Shown here piece after piece: positions 50,986 to 61,087 of a DNA stretch of 64,000 nucleotides. Source of the stretch: Deinococcus soli (ex Cha et al. 2016) (GTDB lineage: Bacteria > Deinococcota > Deinococci > Deinococcales > Deinococcaceae); the NCBI RefSeq assembly GCF_001007995.1, contig NZ_CP011389.1:2263501-2327500 (forward strand). Reading direction: 5' to 3'. The notes beneath the pieces were generated by a model. The model ran no database searches. It saw only the letters and a program-made list of their open reading frames with translations, and was not told the DNA's origin. The position numbers were made by a program, and so were the translations under genes. Positions within the stretch are counted from its first letter, which is position 1. Each line of letters opens with the position of its first letter.

Positions 50986-52215
50986 ATGTGGCGCACCCTG
51001 CACCCCAACGTGAAAACCCGCATCACCACGTCCTTCCTCAGCCGCGTCGTCGGCAGCATGGTCTTCCCCTTCATGGCCATCTACTTCACCGCCCACCTCG
51101 GCGCCGCGCTGGCCGGCACACTCCTGCTCGTGGCGGGCGTCGTGCAGTTCCTCGCAGGCCTGTACGGCGGCGCCCTCGCCGACGCCCTCGGCCGCCGCCG
51201 CACCCTCCTGACCGGCGAAGCCCTGAAACTCCTCGCGTTCACCCTCATGCTCCTCGGCAACCTGCACGGCCCGAACCCCTGGCTCACCTTCGCCGCGCTG
51301 CTCCTCGTGAACATCTCCGGCGGCCTCATCAACCCCGCCGCCGAAGCCATGCTCGTCGACGTCAGCACCCCCGACACCCGCACCTTCATGTACGCCGTGA
51401 ACTACTGGGCCGTGAACCTCAGCATCCTGATCGGCACCCTGGTCGGCGGGTGGCTGTACCGCGACCACTTCACGCTCCTGCTCGCCCTGCTCGTCGCCAT
51501 GAGCGTCCTCACCGCCGCCCTCTGCACCGCCCTCATGACCGAAACGCGCGCCGCCAGCCCCACCGCCCGCGCGGACCTCGGCCTCACCCCCCTCCTGCGC
51601 AACTACGCGCAGGTCGTCACCGACCGTCCCTTCCTCCTGTTCGTCCTCGGCGGCATCCTCATCCTCAGCATCGAATTCACCCGCACCAACCACGTCGCCG
51701 TGCACCTCGCCCAGCACTTCCCCCGCACCGACTGGCTGGGCGTCACCCTCGACGGTGTCCGCGCCGCCAGCGTCCTCACCGCCGTGAACACCCTGATGAT
51801 CGTTGCCCTCACCGCCCCCGCCGCCCGCTGGCTCACCGGCCGCGACCCGCACCGCCCCATGCACGCCGGCTTCGCGCTCTTCGCCCTCGGCTTCGCCGGA
51901 CTGGCCTTCAGTACGCACCTCCCCACCCTGATCGCCGCGTCCGTCATCCTCAGCATCGGCGAACTGCTGTACGTCCCCACCCGGCAGGCCCTCCTCGCCG
52001 ACCTGATCCCCGAACACCAACGCGGCGCGTACCTCGCCACGCACGGACAGGTGTTCACCATCAGCAAATGGATCGCCGCACTCGGGTTACCTGTCGGCGC
52101 CGCCATCGGCGGAACAGGCATGGCCGCCGCACTGCTGCTGCTCGGCTTGCTGGGGAGTCTATTCACCGCTCTCGCGCTGCGCCGGACAACTGGGGAGAGG
52201 ATGGCTCGCGCCTGA
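50986..52215 (+). CDS. MFS transporter (multidrug/sugar efflux type)
   Basis: A 409-residue membrane protein with 12 predicted membrane segments. The major-facilitator motif A is GLYGGALADALGRRRTLLTG between TM2 and TM3. Further segments include FLLFVLGGILILSIEFTR and FALFALGFAGLAFSTHLPTL. It belongs to the drug/sugar exporter side of the superfamily. Its partner regulator is SgrR-like, so sugar or sugar-phosphate efflux comparable to SetA is a reasonable guess, but the substrate cannot be read from the sequence. ATG 50986 matches the family start; the upstream frame is antisense to the regulator. Confidence 0.9.
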   Translation: MWRTLHPNVKTRITTSFLSRVVGSMVFPFMAIYFTAHLGAALAGTLLLVAGVVQFLAGLYGGALADALGRRRTLLTGEALKLLAFTLMLLGNLHGPNPWLTFAALLLVNISGGLINPAAEAMLVDVSTPDTRTFMYAVNYWAVNLSILIGTLVGGWLYRDHFTLLLALLVAMSVLTAALCTALMTETRAASPTARADLGLTPLLRNYAQVVTDRPFLLFVLGGILILSIEFTRTNHVAVHLAQHFPRTDWLGVTLDGVRAASVLTAVNTLMIVALTAPAARWLTGRDPHRPMHAGFALFALGFAGLAFSTHLPTLIAASVILSIGELLYVPTRQALLADLIPEHQRGAYLATHGQVFTISKWIAALGLPVGAAIGGTGMAAALLLLGLLGSLFTALALRRTTGERMARA

Positions 52216-52767
52216 TGGACTGACTGTGGAAGGGGGGCACCTGGCGGCGGGCCTCCCCACCCCCCAGCCCCCTCCCCCAGGGGGGCACGGGGAGCGGCGT
52301 TGCACCGGGCAAGAGTTTCTTTCGGCGCGGCGTGTTTGTGTCGGGCGGTGATGTGTCCGGCCTCGACGCCATCCTGCCGCCCCCCGCAAGGCCCGCGCGC
52401 TGCGCGCACGACGGCCGGTGGCAGTCTGCGGTGGCGGGCTGGGCAACCTGAAGTGAGCCGCTGATCGACTTTGAAAAGCTTGCTTCTGCTGAAGCCAAAA
52501 AAGTAGAACCTTCCGGCCCGCACCACGATGTGGGGCCACCCCATCGTCGTGGCAGACGAGCCCGTCGTGCGCGCAGCGCGCGGGGCGAACGCGGCGAACC
52601 CGGAGGCATGCAGACACATCAGTGGCCGAACCCGCCAGTTACCTGCCTAAAAGCCAGAGAAATACCTGCCCAGTGCAACGCAAGCCCCCCTCCCCCAGAG
52701 GGGGAGGGGGCTGGGGGCGGGGAGGCCCGCCGCAGGCGCACCCCCACGACGTCAACCTCAATCCGCG
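52216..52767. other. 552-bp non-coding gap holding an inverted-repeat element
   Basis: No convincing gene. The gap is almost filled by the element at 52245-52733. The next gene (GNAT, minus strand) ends at 52768. Confidence 0.6.
52245..52733. repeat. 489-bp element with 80-bp imperfect terminal inverted repeats
   Basis: Left arm 52245-52325 begins CGGCGGGCCTCCCC and has CAGCCCCCTCCCCC and GCGTTGCACCGGGCA. Right arm 52654-52733 carries the same blocks in reverse complement (CAGTGCAACGC, GGGGGAGGGGGCTG, GGGGAGGCCCGCCG). A second inner inverted repeat is CCCGCGCGCTGCGCGCACGACGG (left) against its complement around 52560-52590. No transposase is encoded. It looks like a non-autonomous mobile element or a pair of inverted intergenic repeats. 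Confidence 0.65.
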
Positions 52768-53808
52768 TTACCGGAGTTTCAGCTGCCACTCCGTGAAGCT
52801 GCTGTACGGCGTGAAGCCGAGCGCCACGTTGATGCCCAGCATGGGGGCGTTCTCGTTGGCGTTGTTCGTCTGCACCCAGCGCGCGCCGGGGCAGGCGTGC
52901 AGGACGTGGTCCAGCATGGCAGCTTTGACCCACTTGCCCAGGCCCTGTCCGCGTGCGGAGGGTCGCACGGCGGTTGCGCCCTGGTACACCAGCGCGGCGC
53001 GTTCCGGCATCCAGAAGACCTCGCTGTACGCGTCGAGTTGCCCGGTGCGGGTGTCCTCGACGGCCATCATGAAGCGGGTTTCGTTGGCTTCCTCGATCAT
53101 GGCTTCCCAGGAGCGGATCATGTCGGGCGTGATCGTCCAGTCCTGCTGTTCCAGGTCGCCGCGGGGGGCAGTGTTCATGACCATCATCATGTCCGCCACG
53201 CGCGTCAGGTAGTCGTCCGGGACGCGTTGCCACAGGTGCAGGCGGAACGGGTCGGCGTCGGGGCGGGCCTGCCAGTGGGTGACGAGGTCGCGGTCCAGGG
53301 TGGTGAGGTCCAGGCGGCTCTGGCGCATCGGCAGGGCGGGCTGCGCGCCCAGGGCGGCCGCGAAGGCCTCTCCGGCGGGACTGCGGCTGCTCGTGCCGAA
53401 GGTCAGGGTGCCGCGCCCCAGCTCGTCGGCGTGGGCGAGCAGCTGGCTCAAGACGGCGCGCCCCAGACCCTGACGGCGCGCGGTGGGGTGCACGGTGAGC
53501 CGCAGGTGGGCCATGTGGGTGTTCTGCTCAAGGTCGTACGACAGGCTGCCCCAGGCCAGTGCCCGCGCGCCGTCCCACACGGCGTAGTGGACCGTGCGTT
53601 CGGTGGCCAGCTGGTGCGTGAGGCCTACCGCCTCGGTTTCGGGCAGGAGGGCCGGGTCGTCCGGGTAGGTGTACGCGAAGGCGTCGGCGAGCAGCTGCCC
53701 CACGGCGAGGCGCTGCGCGGGGGTGGCGGCGTGAGGATTGAAGGGGGTCACGGTCGGTCCGGCGGGCCAGCCGGGGTCCGGGGTTGTCAGGGGCGCAGTC
53801 GAGGTCAT
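52768..53808 (-). CDS. Double-domain GNAT N-acetyltransferase
   Basis: A 346-residue protein with two GNAT acetyltransferase folds. The N-terminal domain has motif A in [20 protein letters not shown] (Q/RxxGxG/A acetyl-CoA loop), and the C-terminal one in [20 protein letters not shown]. The latter is followed by [20 protein letters not shown], typical of mycothiol synthase-like and aminoglycoside-type double-GNAT proteins. It would transfer an acyl group from acyl-CoA to an unknown amine. Deinococcus uses bacillithiol rather than mycothiol, so no thiol role is claimed. CACACT lies 6 nt before the ATG. Confidence 0.88.
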   Translation of the reverse strand: MTSTAPLTTPDPGWPAGPTVTPFNPHAATPAQRLAVGQLLADAFAYTYPDDPALLPETEAVGLTHQLATERTVHYAVWDGARALAWGSLSYDLEQNTHMAHLRLTVHPTARRQGLGRAVLSQLLAHADELGRGTLTFGTSSRSPAGEAFAAALGAQPALPMRQSRLDLTTLDRDLVTHWQARPDADPFRLHLWQRVPDDYLTRVADMMMVMNTAPRGDLEQQDWTITPDMIRSWEAMIEEANETRFMMAVEDTRTGQLDAYSEVFWMPERAALVYQGATAVRPSARGQGLGKWVKAAMLDHVLHACPGARWVQTNNANENAPMLGINVALGFTPYSSFTEWQLKLR

Positions 53809-53906
53809 GCCCGCAGTGTGCGCCCCGCCGGTCAGCGCGGCATGCGCCGGATGGCGGAGGGGATGAGTAGGCCAGATCGGCCCTTGCAGGACGCTACGCT
53901 GGGCGG

Positions 53907-54461
53907 GTGTTCGCGCACGCCATCGGTTTTGACGACGCCCCGTTCGTGCACGGCTGGCGGGGCGACGTGCCTGTCATCGGGACGGTGTATGCCCGAACCA
54001 CCCTGCACGGCGTGGTCAGTGGCCGGGTGAGGCGTGACGGGCGGAACAGCACCGCCGAACTGGCGCGGCTGGTGAACCAGTCCCCGGAGCACATTCAGCT
54101 CATTCTGCTTCAGGGAATCGCGCTGGCGGGTTTCAACGTCGTGGACCTGCACGCGCTGCACGCGCAGACGGGGAAACCCGTGCTGGTCGTTGCGCGGCGC
54201 GCCCCGGACCTGGACCGCATCCGCGTGGCGCTGCTGACGCGCGTGCCGGGCGGGGCGCGCAAGTGGGCGCTGATCGGGGCCGCCGGGCCGATGGAACCCT
54301 GCGCAGGGGTGTTCGTGCAGCGCGCCGGGCTCACGCTGGCGCAGGCGCAGGTCGCCCTGGAGGCGTTCACCGTCGCGGGCCGCGTCCCGGAGCCGCTGCG
54401 GGCCGCGCACCTGATCGCGCGCGGGGTGACTCAGGGTCACAGCCGGGGCGGGCGCGTCTGA
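53907..54461 (+). CDS. DUF99 family protein (endonuclease V-like fold)
   Basis: A 184-residue member of DUF99/UPF0215, a family mainly known from archaea and Deinococcus and distantly related to endonuclease [21 protein letters not shown] contains the conserved FDD acidic pair near the N-terminus, and the middle has [20 protein letters not shown] with a further Asp. Nuclease activity on deaminated DNA or RNA is conceivable but unproved for the family. GTG 53907 is chosen as TACGCT stands exactly 6 nt upstream. It is divergent from the GNAT gene. Confidence 0.82.
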   Translation: MFAHAIGFDDAPFVHGWRGDVPVIGTVYARTTLHGVVSGRVRRDGRNSTAELARLVNQSPEHIQLILLQGIALAGFNVVDLHALHAQTGKPVLVVARRAPDLDRIRVALLTRVPGGARKWALIGAAGPMEPCAGVFVQRAGLTLAQAQVALEAFTVAGRVPEPLRAAHLIARGVTQGHSRGGRV

Positions 54462-54579
54462 GGGCCTGTCGGGGACTCTCCTGAACCACCTGCGTCGCTC
54501 TTCACGCTTTCCTGAACTCTCAAGGCTTCCATCAGGTGCGGTCAGCCTGCCGTCACGCGTTCCCCGCAGACTTGATCTC

Positions 54580-55662
54580 ATGAAAAGCAACCTGACCGCC
54601 CTGCTCGCCCTCGGGACCGCCGCCGCCCTCAGCACCGCCGGTGCCCAGGCGAAGATCAGCGCCCAGAGCATCATCGTGAACCCCACCCAGCCTGACCTGA
54701 GCGTCAGCGTCCGTATCAACAAGGACACGACCGGCAACCAGAACCCCGCCTACCGCATCGACGAGCCGATCAGCGTCAGCACCACCGTCAACCGCGACGC
54801 GTACGTGTACCTGTTCAACGTGAATCCCGACGGCAGCGTCGATCAGATCCTGCCCAACCGCCTGAGCGGCGAGAACTTCGTCAAGGCGAACACCACCACC
54901 ACCTTCCCCGCCGCCGGCGCGAACTTCACGTACACCGTGGGCGGCCCCATCGGGCAGAACAAGGTCCTGGCCCTGGCCAGCCTCACCCCGCTGAACCTCT
55001 CGCAGATCAGCGAGTTCAAGACCGCGCAGGACCAGTTCGCGACCGTCAAGACCCAGGGCGGCCAGACCGGCCTCGCCCAGGCGCTGAGCATCGTCGTCAA
55101 CCCCCTGCCCCAGAACAGCTGGGTCAGTGACACCGCCTTCTACACTGTCGCCGCGCAGAATCCCGTCAGCACCGGCAGCCTGTTCGTCGGTACGAACGTC
55201 GGCAACGCCACCGTGATCCTGAACGGTCAGCGACTGGGCGGCGCGAACGTCACCTACAGCAACCTCCGCGCCGGGACGTACCCCGTCCGCGTGCAGGCCC
55301 CCGGCTTTACCGACTTCACCACCACTGTCACGGTCCGCGCTGGCGGCACCACCAACCTGAACGTCGAGTTCGCCCGTCCCATCGCCGCCCCCACCAGCGG
55401 CAACCCCGTCCTCGACCTGATCGGCAACCTGCTCGGCGCGATCGCCGGGTCGACCATCCAGGACCCCGCCCGCAGCGCCTACGACCAGAAGGTCCGCGAC
55501 CTGCAGAGCATGGGCTACACCCTGCAGCAGACCCGTCAGACGACCACCGGCTACACCGGCACGCTCGTGAAGGGCGCGACGACCGCCACGCTGACCGTCG
55601 ACCGCGGCGCGAACCGCACCGTGCGCGTGAACGTCAGCGAGAGCACCACCTACCAGTACTGA
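54580..55662 (+). CDS. Secreted DUF4384/PEGA domain protein
   Basis: A 360-residue exported protein. A signal peptide ends near residue 24 (ALSTAGAQA). A DUF4384 segment follows (about 40-130): [20 protein letters not shown], then [25 protein letters not shown] domain is at about 205-270 ([20 protein letters not shown], then [20 protein letters not shown]). These domains are common in surface and S-layer-associated proteins. The C-terminal repeat-like strands ([20 protein letters not shown]) are of unknown role. A good terminator follows. No -10 hexamer was found close to the ATG, unlike many neighbours. Confidence 0.85.
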   Translation: MKSNLTALLALGTAAALSTAGAQAKISAQSIIVNPTQPDLSVSVRINKDTTGNQNPAYRIDEPISVSTTVNRDAYVYLFNVNPDGSVDQILPNRLSGENFVKANTTTTFPAAGANFTYTVGGPIGQNKVLALASLTPLNLSQISEFKTAQDQFATVKTQGGQTGLAQALSIVVNPLPQNSWVSDTAFYTVAAQNPVSTGSLFVGTNVGNATVILNGQRLGGANVTYSNLRAGTYPVRVQAPGFTDFTTTVTVRAGGTTNLNVEFARPIAAPTSGNPVLDLIGNLLGAIAGSTIQDPARSAYDQKVRDLQSMGYTLQQTRQTTTGYTGTLVKGATTATLTVDRGANRTVRVNVSESTTYQY

Positions 55663-55674
55663 TCCACCACACGA

Positions 55675-55708
55675 GAAGGGGCCGCACATTCACGGTGCGG
55701 CCCCCTTC
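55675..55708. terminator. Bidirectional terminator
   Basis: GAAGGGGCCGCAC (55675-55687) pairs with GTGCGGCCCCCTTC (55695-55708, one bulged C) between convergent genes. Confidence 0.8.
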
Positions 55709-55720
55709 TATGGCTGCAGG

Positions 55721-57436
55721 TCAGGCCTGCATCTGCCCGCGCAGGAACGCCATCAGGCCCCGGATATGCTCACGGTCGAAGCGGAACTCCACGCCCGCCG
55801 CGCGGTACAGCTCCGGCACGCTGACGGTGCTGCCCAGGCGCAGGCTGGCGCGGTAGCGGTCCAGTGCGCCCGCCGGGTCCGCCTGCGCGGCGCGCCAGAT
55901 GCCGGTCGCCGCGAGGTAACACATGGCGTACTCGATGTAGTAGAAGGGCACCTGGAACACGTGGTAGTACTGCCAGCCCTTCGCGCGAGCCCGCTCGTCC
56001 AGCCCGTCCCAGTTCACGAACGGGTGGAAGGTGCGGTCCAGTTCCAGCCACTTGGCGTCCAGCGCCTCGATGCCGACGTCCTCGGGGGCCTCGGCGTACA
56101 GCCAGTGCTGGAAGGCGTCCATCTGCGCCGCCCACGGCAGGAACGCGATCACACCTTCCAGCTGCTTCTGGCGGTAGCGGCCCAGTTCCTCGGGTGTGAA
56201 CACGTGCCCCAGGTGGTCCAGGGTCAGGAACTCCATGGCCATGCTGGGAATCTCCACGAACTCGATGGGACTCCAGCGGTTCCACACGAGCGGCTGCGCG
56301 TCCCCGCTGTAGAAGCCGTGGAAGGCGTGCCCCATCTCGTGGAACAGCACGCGGACGTCCTCGGCGGTGCCCACCACGTTCATCAGCACGAACGGTTCGT
56401 TGTGGGTGGGGAAGTACTGGCAGTACGCGTGCGTCATCTTGCCCGGGCGGGATTCCAGGTCCAGCAGGCCGCCCGCGCGCATCTGCCCGAATCGCGCGCC
56501 CAGGCCCGCGTTGAGCGCGTCGAAGGCCACCTGCGCCAGCGTCTCCAGCTGCGCGCCGGTCTGAAACGGTGCCAGGGGCGCGCGGCCCTGCGGGTCGAGC
56601 AGGTTGCTGCGGTTGTAATCCCAGGGCCGCACCGAGTCCAGGCCCAGCTGCGCGGCGATGTCCCCGGCCAGCTGCGCGGTCAGGGGCACGACCTCGTCCC
56701 GCACCGCCTCGTGGAACGCGGCGCAGTCGGCTGGCGTGTAGTCCACGCGGTCCAGGACCTTCCACTGGTAGTCGCGGAAGTTCGCCTCGTCCGCGTTGCG
56801 CGTCAGCTGCCAGCGCGTGGCGAGCAGGTCCCGCATCACGCCGTCCAGGTCGGCGGCCACGCCCAGGTTGCTCTCGGTCAGGGCGCGCCACGCCGCTTCA
56901 CGCTCGGCACGCTCGGGGTGGTCGAGGCGCTGCCTGGCCTGCGGGATGGTCAGGGCCTCGCCGCGCAGCGTGACCCCCTGGTTGCCCGTGATCACCGAGT
57001 GGCGGTTCTTCTGCTCCTCGTGCGTGACGCCCAGCGCCACGTTCGCCTCGCGGTACAGCGCCGCCTCGTCCCGCATGCGGCGGTACGTCAGCGCGAAACC
57101 GGCGTCCGGCACGTAGTCCGGCACGGCCAGCAGCTTCTCCTTCAGGGCCTGCTCGGCCCGCGCCGCCTCCGGCATCACGGTCCCCGTGAACGCCTGGAAG
57201 CGCGCCTGAACGTCCGGCTGATCGGTGTGCAGGTCGGCGTGCGTCGCGAGTTTCGCCGCGACGCTGTGCAGCTCGCCGCTCAGGTCACTCCACTGCGTGA
57301 GCCACCCGGGCACGTCCGCCGCGCTCAGTGGGGCGTCCAGCAGGGCCTGCACGCGCGGCGCGAACGCCTCCCAGCGGGTCAGGGCGTCCGGGACGGCCAG
57401 GGTGGCTTCAACGGCACTCAGATCGGTGAGGGTCAT
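55721..57436 (-). CDS. pepF-like: M3 family oligoendopeptidase
   Basis: A 571-residue zinc metallopeptidase of family M3. The zinc site is HEMGH (residues 366-370, in [13 protein letters not shown]), with the third ligand Glu in [11 protein letters not shown]. The N-terminal half is helical, as usual for oligoendopeptidase F, which cuts short peptides in the cytoplasm. The C-terminus includes [15 protein letters not shown], which lines the substrate groove. Length is typical (PepF about 600). TAGACT lies 7 nt before the ATG. It stands alone. Confidence 0.94.
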   Translation of the reverse strand: MTLTDLSAVEATLAVPDALTRWEAFAPRVQALLDAPLSAADVPGWLTQWSDLSGELHSVAAKLATHADLHTDQPDVQARFQAFTGTVMPEAARAEQALKEKLLAVPDYVPDAGFALTYRRMRDEAALYREANVALGVTHEEQKNRHSVITGNQGVTLRGEALTIPQARQRLDHPERAEREAAWRALTESNLGVAADLDGVMRDLLATRWQLTRNADEANFRDYQWKVLDRVDYTPADCAAFHEAVRDEVVPLTAQLAGDIAAQLGLDSVRPWDYNRSNLLDPQGRAPLAPFQTGAQLETLAQVAFDALNAGLGARFGQMRAGGLLDLESRPGKMTHAYCQYFPTHNEPFVLMNVVGTAEDVRVLFHEMGHAFHGFYSGDAQPLVWNRWSPIEFVEIPSMAMEFLTLDHLGHVFTPEELGRYRQKQLEGVIAFLPWAAQMDAFQHWLYAEAPEDVGIEALDAKWLELDRTFHPFVNWDGLDERARAKGWQYYHVFQVPFYYIEYAMCYLAATGIWRAAQADPAGALDRYRASLRLGSTVSVPELYRAAGVEFRFDREHIRGLMAFLRGQMQA

Positions 57437-57470
57437 CCCCGCGAGTCTACCGTCCGGGGCGTGAACCCCG

Positions 57471-58343
57471 TCATTCTCGCGGCTGCGCGCGATTCGGTCT
57501 GCCCGGACGACCCCCGCCCCGGCCGGTGTCGGGCATCGCCTTGATCTCCGCGTCCGTCAGGCGGCGCAGTTCCGCGGCGGGCACGTCGGTCAGGACGCCC
57601 TGATCGGTCGTGACGTCCACCGTCCCGGCCAGCGGGTGCAGCTTCGTGACCTTCCCGCACGCGCCACTCCCCTCGTGGCACACCCGGGCGTTCTTGCGCG
57701 GCAGGTCCTTGAGCAGGTCGAGGTACTGGGTGTGCTCGAACTGCAGGCAGCACAGCAGCCGCCCGCACGGCCCGGACAGTTTCTCCGGGTTCAGCGGGAG
57801 CTGCTGGTCGCGCGCCATGCGGATACTGACCGGCGCGAAGTCCTGCAGGTGCGTCGAGGAGCAGTTCTCCCGCCCGCAGGCGCCCAGCGTGCCGATCATC
57901 TGCGCCTGCTCGCGCGGGCCGACCGCCGCGAAGTTCACCCGGGCGCGCGTGTGCCCGCGCAGCTCGCTGATCAGTCCGGTCAGTTCGATGCGTTCCTCGG
58001 CGCTGTAGCTGACGGTCACGAGGCTCTCGTCGAGCGTGAACTCGACCGCCACGACCTTCACCGGGAGGCTGCGCTGCCGGGCGCGGGCGCGCAGCAGCCA
58101 TTTGAGGTCCTCGCCGGTGGTGTGCAGGTCCTCCCAGCGGCTCAGGTCCTCGGGTGTGGCGGCGCGCAGCACCGCGCCGTAGCGCTCCTGCTCCTGCGGC
58201 GGCGTGGGCTCGCCGCGCACGGTGGCGACCTCGGGGCCGCGCTTGCCCTGCACGACCACGCGGGTGCCCACCGGGTGCGCGACCTCGCTCAGCATGGGGT
58301 GCAGGCGGGGACTGCGCTCGAAACGGACGGGCAGGACAACCAT
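57471..58343 (-). CDS. ricT-like: PSP1/RicT family regulatory protein
   Basis: A 290-residue protein with a PSP1 C-terminal domain. In Bacillus the RicT (YaaT) homologue works with RicA and RicF in mRNA processing and carries Fe-S clusters. Cysteine-rich motifs are conserved here: [20 protein letters not shown] and [19 protein letters not shown]. The start at ATG 58343 is favoured over 58394 because the PSP1 fold begins there and a CATCCT hexamer lies 7 nt upstream. In many bacteria this gene sits beside holB or tmk; that is not the case here. Confidence 0.88.
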   Translation of the reverse strand: MVVLPVRFERSPRLHPMLSEVAHPVGTRVVVQGKRGPEVATVRGEPTPPQEQERYGAVLRAATPEDLSRWEDLHTTGEDLKWLLRARARQRSLPVKVVAVEFTLDESLVTVSYSAEERIELTGLISELRGHTRARVNFAAVGPREQAQMIGTLGACGRENCSSTHLQDFAPVSIRMARDQQLPLNPEKLSGPCGRLLCCLQFEHTQYLDLLKDLPRKNARVCHEGSGACGKVTKLHPLAGTVDVTTDQGVLTDVPAAELRRLTDAEIKAMPDTGRGGGRPGRPNRAQPRE

Positions 58344-58442
58344 GACGCGCAGGATGTCACGCCACGCGGGGGGCCGTCGAGACCCCGTGCACAAAGCCCC
58401 CGCCGCGCGCGGGGCGGGCCGGGGGCGCAGGAGGAAACGGGC

Positions 58443-59342
58443 TTACAGGATGCGCTGCCCGAGGAGGCTGGCGGCCATGCCCACCATGACCTCCGCCGTC
58501 TGGTTGCGGGTATCCAGGATGGGGTTGACCTCCACGATGTCCATGCTCGTCACGCGGCCCGATTCGGACAGCAGTTCCATCAGGAGGTGCCCCTCGCGGT
58601 ACGTCAGGCCGCCGGGGACGGGCGTGCCCACGCCGGGGCACACGCTGGGGTCCAGCGCGTCCGCGTCGAACGACACGTGCAGGCGCTGGGTGCCGCTCAG
58701 GCGTTCCAGGGTCTCCTCGTGGATGCGGGTGATGCCCAGCTGGTCCACGTCCTTCATGGTGTACGCCTTGATCCCGGCCTCGCGCAGCAGGTCGCGTTCA
58801 TGGGGGTCCACGCTGCGGATGCCGATCATGACGATATCCTCGGGGCGCATGTGCCAGCCGCCGCCCAGCCCGGTCAGGCGCGGGTCGCCCAGCCCGGTCA
58901 GGTGCGCGACCGGCATGCCGTGGATGTTGCCGCTGGGGCTGCTGCCCGGCGTGTTGTAGTCGGTGTGCGCGTCCACCCAGATCAGGCCCATGCGCGCCCC
59001 GCCCGGGGTGCCGCGCAGGGCGTTGCCGGTCACGGTGCCCATGCTGACGCTGTGATCCCCGCCGATCGTCAGCGGGAAGGTACCCTCCGGCAGCGCCGCC
59101 AGCCGGTCGCGGGTCCCCTGGCAGGCGTCCAGGATGGACTCCAGGAACACCATGCCCCCTTCCTCCAGCTTGTCCACGCTCTCGGGCAGCGCCACGCGCA
59201 CGTCGCCCAGGTCGGTCACACTGTGGCCGAGGTCGCGCAGCGCGCGGGTCAGGTGGGCGTTGCGCAGCGCGGACGGGCCCATGTCCACGCCCCGGCGACC
59301 CGCCCCGAGGTCCATCGGGATACCCAGAATCGAGAGGTTCAT
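58443..59342 (-). CDS. rocF: Arginase
   Basis: A 299-residue binuclear manganese ureohydrolase that converts arginine to ornithine and urea. The metal ligands are visible in [20 protein letters not shown] and [10 protein letters not shown], the three classic arginase motifs. Substrate-site [11 protein letters not shown] is the arginase form and distinguishes it from agmatinase. Length matches Bacillus RocF (296). TAGGCT is 7 nt before the ATG. No other arginine-catabolism gene lies close by. Confidence 0.96.
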   Translation of the reverse strand: MNLSILGIPMDLGAGRRGVDMGPSALRNAHLTRALRDLGHSVTDLGDVRVALPESVDKLEEGGMVFLESILDACQGTRDRLAALPEGTFPLTIGGDHSVSMGTVTGNALRGTPGGARMGLIWVDAHTDYNTPGSSPSGNIHGMPVAHLTGLGDPRLTGLGGGWHMRPEDIVMIGIRSVDPHERDLLREAGIKAYTMKDVDQLGITRIHEETLERLSGTQRLHVSFDADALDPSVCPGVGTPVPGGLTYREGHLLMELLSESGRVTSMDIVEVNPILDTRNQTAEVMVGMAASLLGQRIL

Positions 59343-59459
59343 GCACTCCAGCCTAAGGGCTTAGCGGCGGTATGCCTCACGCCTGCAACATTATTTCCAC
59401 GCGGCGCGTGCAGATGAGAGGTGCTGAGTATTCAGCTGCATATTCATGCCGGGTGCTGC

Positions 59460-59990
59460 TCAGGTGGCGGTGTGTGCCCACAGGATCAGCGGGCCATCCT
59501 CGTCGCTGTACCCGCGGCCCACCTGCCGGAAGCCCAGCTTCGTCAGGACCCGCGCGCTGGCCGGGTTGTCCACGGCGGTCTCAGCCGTGACGGCTCGCAC
59601 GTGCGGCCCCGCGTGCAGGTACGTCACCAGCGCACCCACGCCCTCGGTGGCGAGGCCCTGGCCCCACACTGCCGGGTTGAAGCCGTACCCGATCTCCTGC
59701 GCCCCCTCCGGCGAGGGGGACCCCTTCGTGCCCAGCATCCCGACCGCCTCCCCGGTGTCCCGCTGCACGGCGATGAACGACCCCGCCACCTCCGATTCAT
59801 TCCCGGTCAGCGCCGCCAGCATCCCCGGAAAGACGGGGAGCGGATCGCCCGGCCACTCCGGCCCGAACGTCACGTCCAGCGGCCCGTCCGGCCCGGGCAG
59901 GGGCAGCGTGAACGCTTCGGCTTCCAGGCGGCGCGCGATCACCGCGCGGGACAGGGGCAGCAGCAGGCGGGGCGTCTGGAGGACCGGCAC
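59460..59990 (-). CDS. GNAT acetyltransferase, RimJ/RimL type
   Basis: A 176-residue single GNAT domain. It opens with VLQTPRLLLPLSRAVIARRL, the usual start of the RimJ/RimL branch. The acetyl-CoA loop is in AVWGQGLATEGVGALVTYL, and VDNPASARVLTKLGFRQVGR (N-S-vL-klGF) is the signature of this branch. The target may be a protein N-terminus or a small molecule; it is unknown. GTG 59990 is set by TAGCGT 6 nt upstream. Confidence 0.9.
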   Translation of the reverse strand: MPVLQTPRLLLPLSRAVIARRLEAEAFTLPLPGPDGPLDVTFGPEWPGDPLPVFPGMLAALTGNESEVAGSFIAVQRDTGEAVGMLGTKGSPSPEGAQEIGYGFNPAVWGQGLATEGVGALVTYLHAGPHVRAVTAETAVDNPASARVLTKLGFRQVGRGYSDEDGPLILWAHTAT

Positions 59991-60099
59991 GCCCGCACGC
60001 TAGCGCGACCCCTCTCCCCGGAGTGTCGCGCGGGGGTACACTCGTCCATCACGCGCAGTACCCCCGGTCTGGCCGACTCGGACCACCCCCATCCTGACC

Positions 60100-60747
60100 A
60101 TGACGCCGCCCGCCCTGCCCCCCCTGTCCCGCGCCCCGCTGGGGAAGCGCGTCATGGTGCTGGCCGATCACGTCCACCCGTTCGTGTACCGCTCGGCGTT
60201 CCCGCAGGGCGTGCCCGCGGTGGACGCGGTGCTGGCCGCCGGGGACCTGCCCGGCTACTACCTGGAGTTCCTGGCGACGAAACTCACGGTGCCGATCATC
60301 TACGTGCACGGCAACCACGAGAACGAGTACGTGAACGAGGGCGACGGCCGGATTCCCCCGCGCGGCGTGATTGCCGCGCATGGCCGCGTGGTCGAGGAGG
60401 CGGGGCTGCGGATTGCCGGGTGGGGCGGCGTGCCCCGTTACCGCACGGATGGCGAGGGGCAGTACACGCCCACGCAGGCCCGCTGGGGGCTGGGGCGGCT
60501 GGCGTGGCAGGCGCGGCGTGGCGTGGACGTCCTGCTGACGCACGCGCCCCCCACCGGCCCGCACGCCGGAAGTGACTACGCGCACCGGGGCTGCCCGGAC
60601 ATCAACGCGTTCATGGGTCGCCGTCACCCGCGTCTGGTCGTGCACGGGCACATCCACGAGTACGAGGGGAAGAAACTGGAGTACCTGGACCCCGAGAGCG
60701 GCGCGCGGGTCATCAACGCGTACGGGTACCACGTCGTGGACCTGTAG
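60100..60747 (+). CDS. Calcineurin-like metallophosphoesterase
   Basis: A 215-residue binuclear metallophosphoesterase. The metal-binding motifs occur in order: VLADHVH (in place of the common D-H), AAGDLPGYY (GD), YVHGNHENEY (GNHE), DVLLTHAPP (H) and VVHGHIHEYEG (GHxH). It probably acts on a phosphodiester or phosphomonoester; the substrate is unknown. The ATG at 60100 has CATCCT only 4 nt upstream, so the start is a little uncertain, with no good alternative. It stands alone. Confidence 0.88.
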   Translation: MTPPALPPLSRAPLGKRVMVLADHVHPFVYRSAFPQGVPAVDAVLAAGDLPGYYLEFLATKLTVPIIYVHGNHENEYVNEGDGRIPPRGVIAAHGRVVEEAGLRIAGWGGVPRYRTDGEGQYTPTQARWGLGRLAWQARRGVDVLLTHAPPTGPHAGSDYAHRGCPDINAFMGRRHPRLVVHGHIHEYEGKKLEYLDPESGARVINAYGYHVVDL

Positions 60748-60854
60748 CGCCTCAAGGGGCTTTGTGTCGTCTGGAACAGTGTTCCCTCTGCGCCATTTTG
60801 CTTAAGGCCCGCTGTAGATCCGGCACATGCGGCGCTGACATTGGCGGGGCATAC

Positions 60855-61009
60855 TTCGCCTCGGCCTGGTGAGGTCGCCCCCCACGGGGCGAAGGCCGAG
60901 AGGGAGACGCCCACCTCTTCACCAACGGGCGCGCGAGCAGGTCGCAGGCCACCCGGCCAGCGCGCAGAAGGTGCAAGTCCTTCAACCTGAGCCAACCAGA
61001 GCTTTTCCT
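60855..61009 (+). ncRNA. Candidate structured non-coding RNA
   Basis: A chain of nested helices: CTCGGCCT (60860-60867) with AGGCCGAG (60893-60900) enclosing CGCCCC (60876-60881) with GGGGCG (60886-60891); GCCC (60909-60912) with GGGC (60927-60930); GCGCG (60931-60935) with CGCGC (60961-60965) enclosing GGCC/GGCC; and GAAGG (60967-60971) with CCTTC (60979-60983) around loop TGCAAGT, which resembles a tRNA T-loop. CATACT at about 60850 could be its -10, and a terminator follows. It matches none of the riboswitch, SRP, tmRNA or RNase P signatures I know. Strand is inferred from the terminator. Confidence 0.4.
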
Positions 61010-61043
61010 GACCGCCCCGGACCCCACCTCCGGGGCGGCGGTC
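61010..61043 (+). terminator. Terminator after candidate RNA
   Basis: GACCGCCCCGGA (61010-61021) pairs with TCCGGGGCGGCGGTC (61029-61043, small bulge). It separates the candidate RNA from the next gene. Confidence 0.75.
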
Positions 61044-61087
61044 TGTTGCGGCCCCGCACGCCACCGGGGGTTGCTAGGCTGCCCGGT

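Larger units (their letters stand above)
60748..61087. other. 340-bp non-coding gap holding a candidate structured RNA
   Basis: No gene. It contains the folded region at 60855-61009, a terminator at 61010-61043, and the TAGGCT promoter element of the next gene at 61075-61080. Confidence 0.6.

Noticed and set aside
60855..61009. Riboswitch, SRP RNA, tmRNA, RNase P RNA or a tRNA
   Set aside because: None of the conserved boxes of cobalamin, TPP, lysine or glycine riboswitches, nor the SRP GGAAG tetraloop region, the RNase P core or a full cloverleaf, is present. Only an unclassified structured RNA is claimed.
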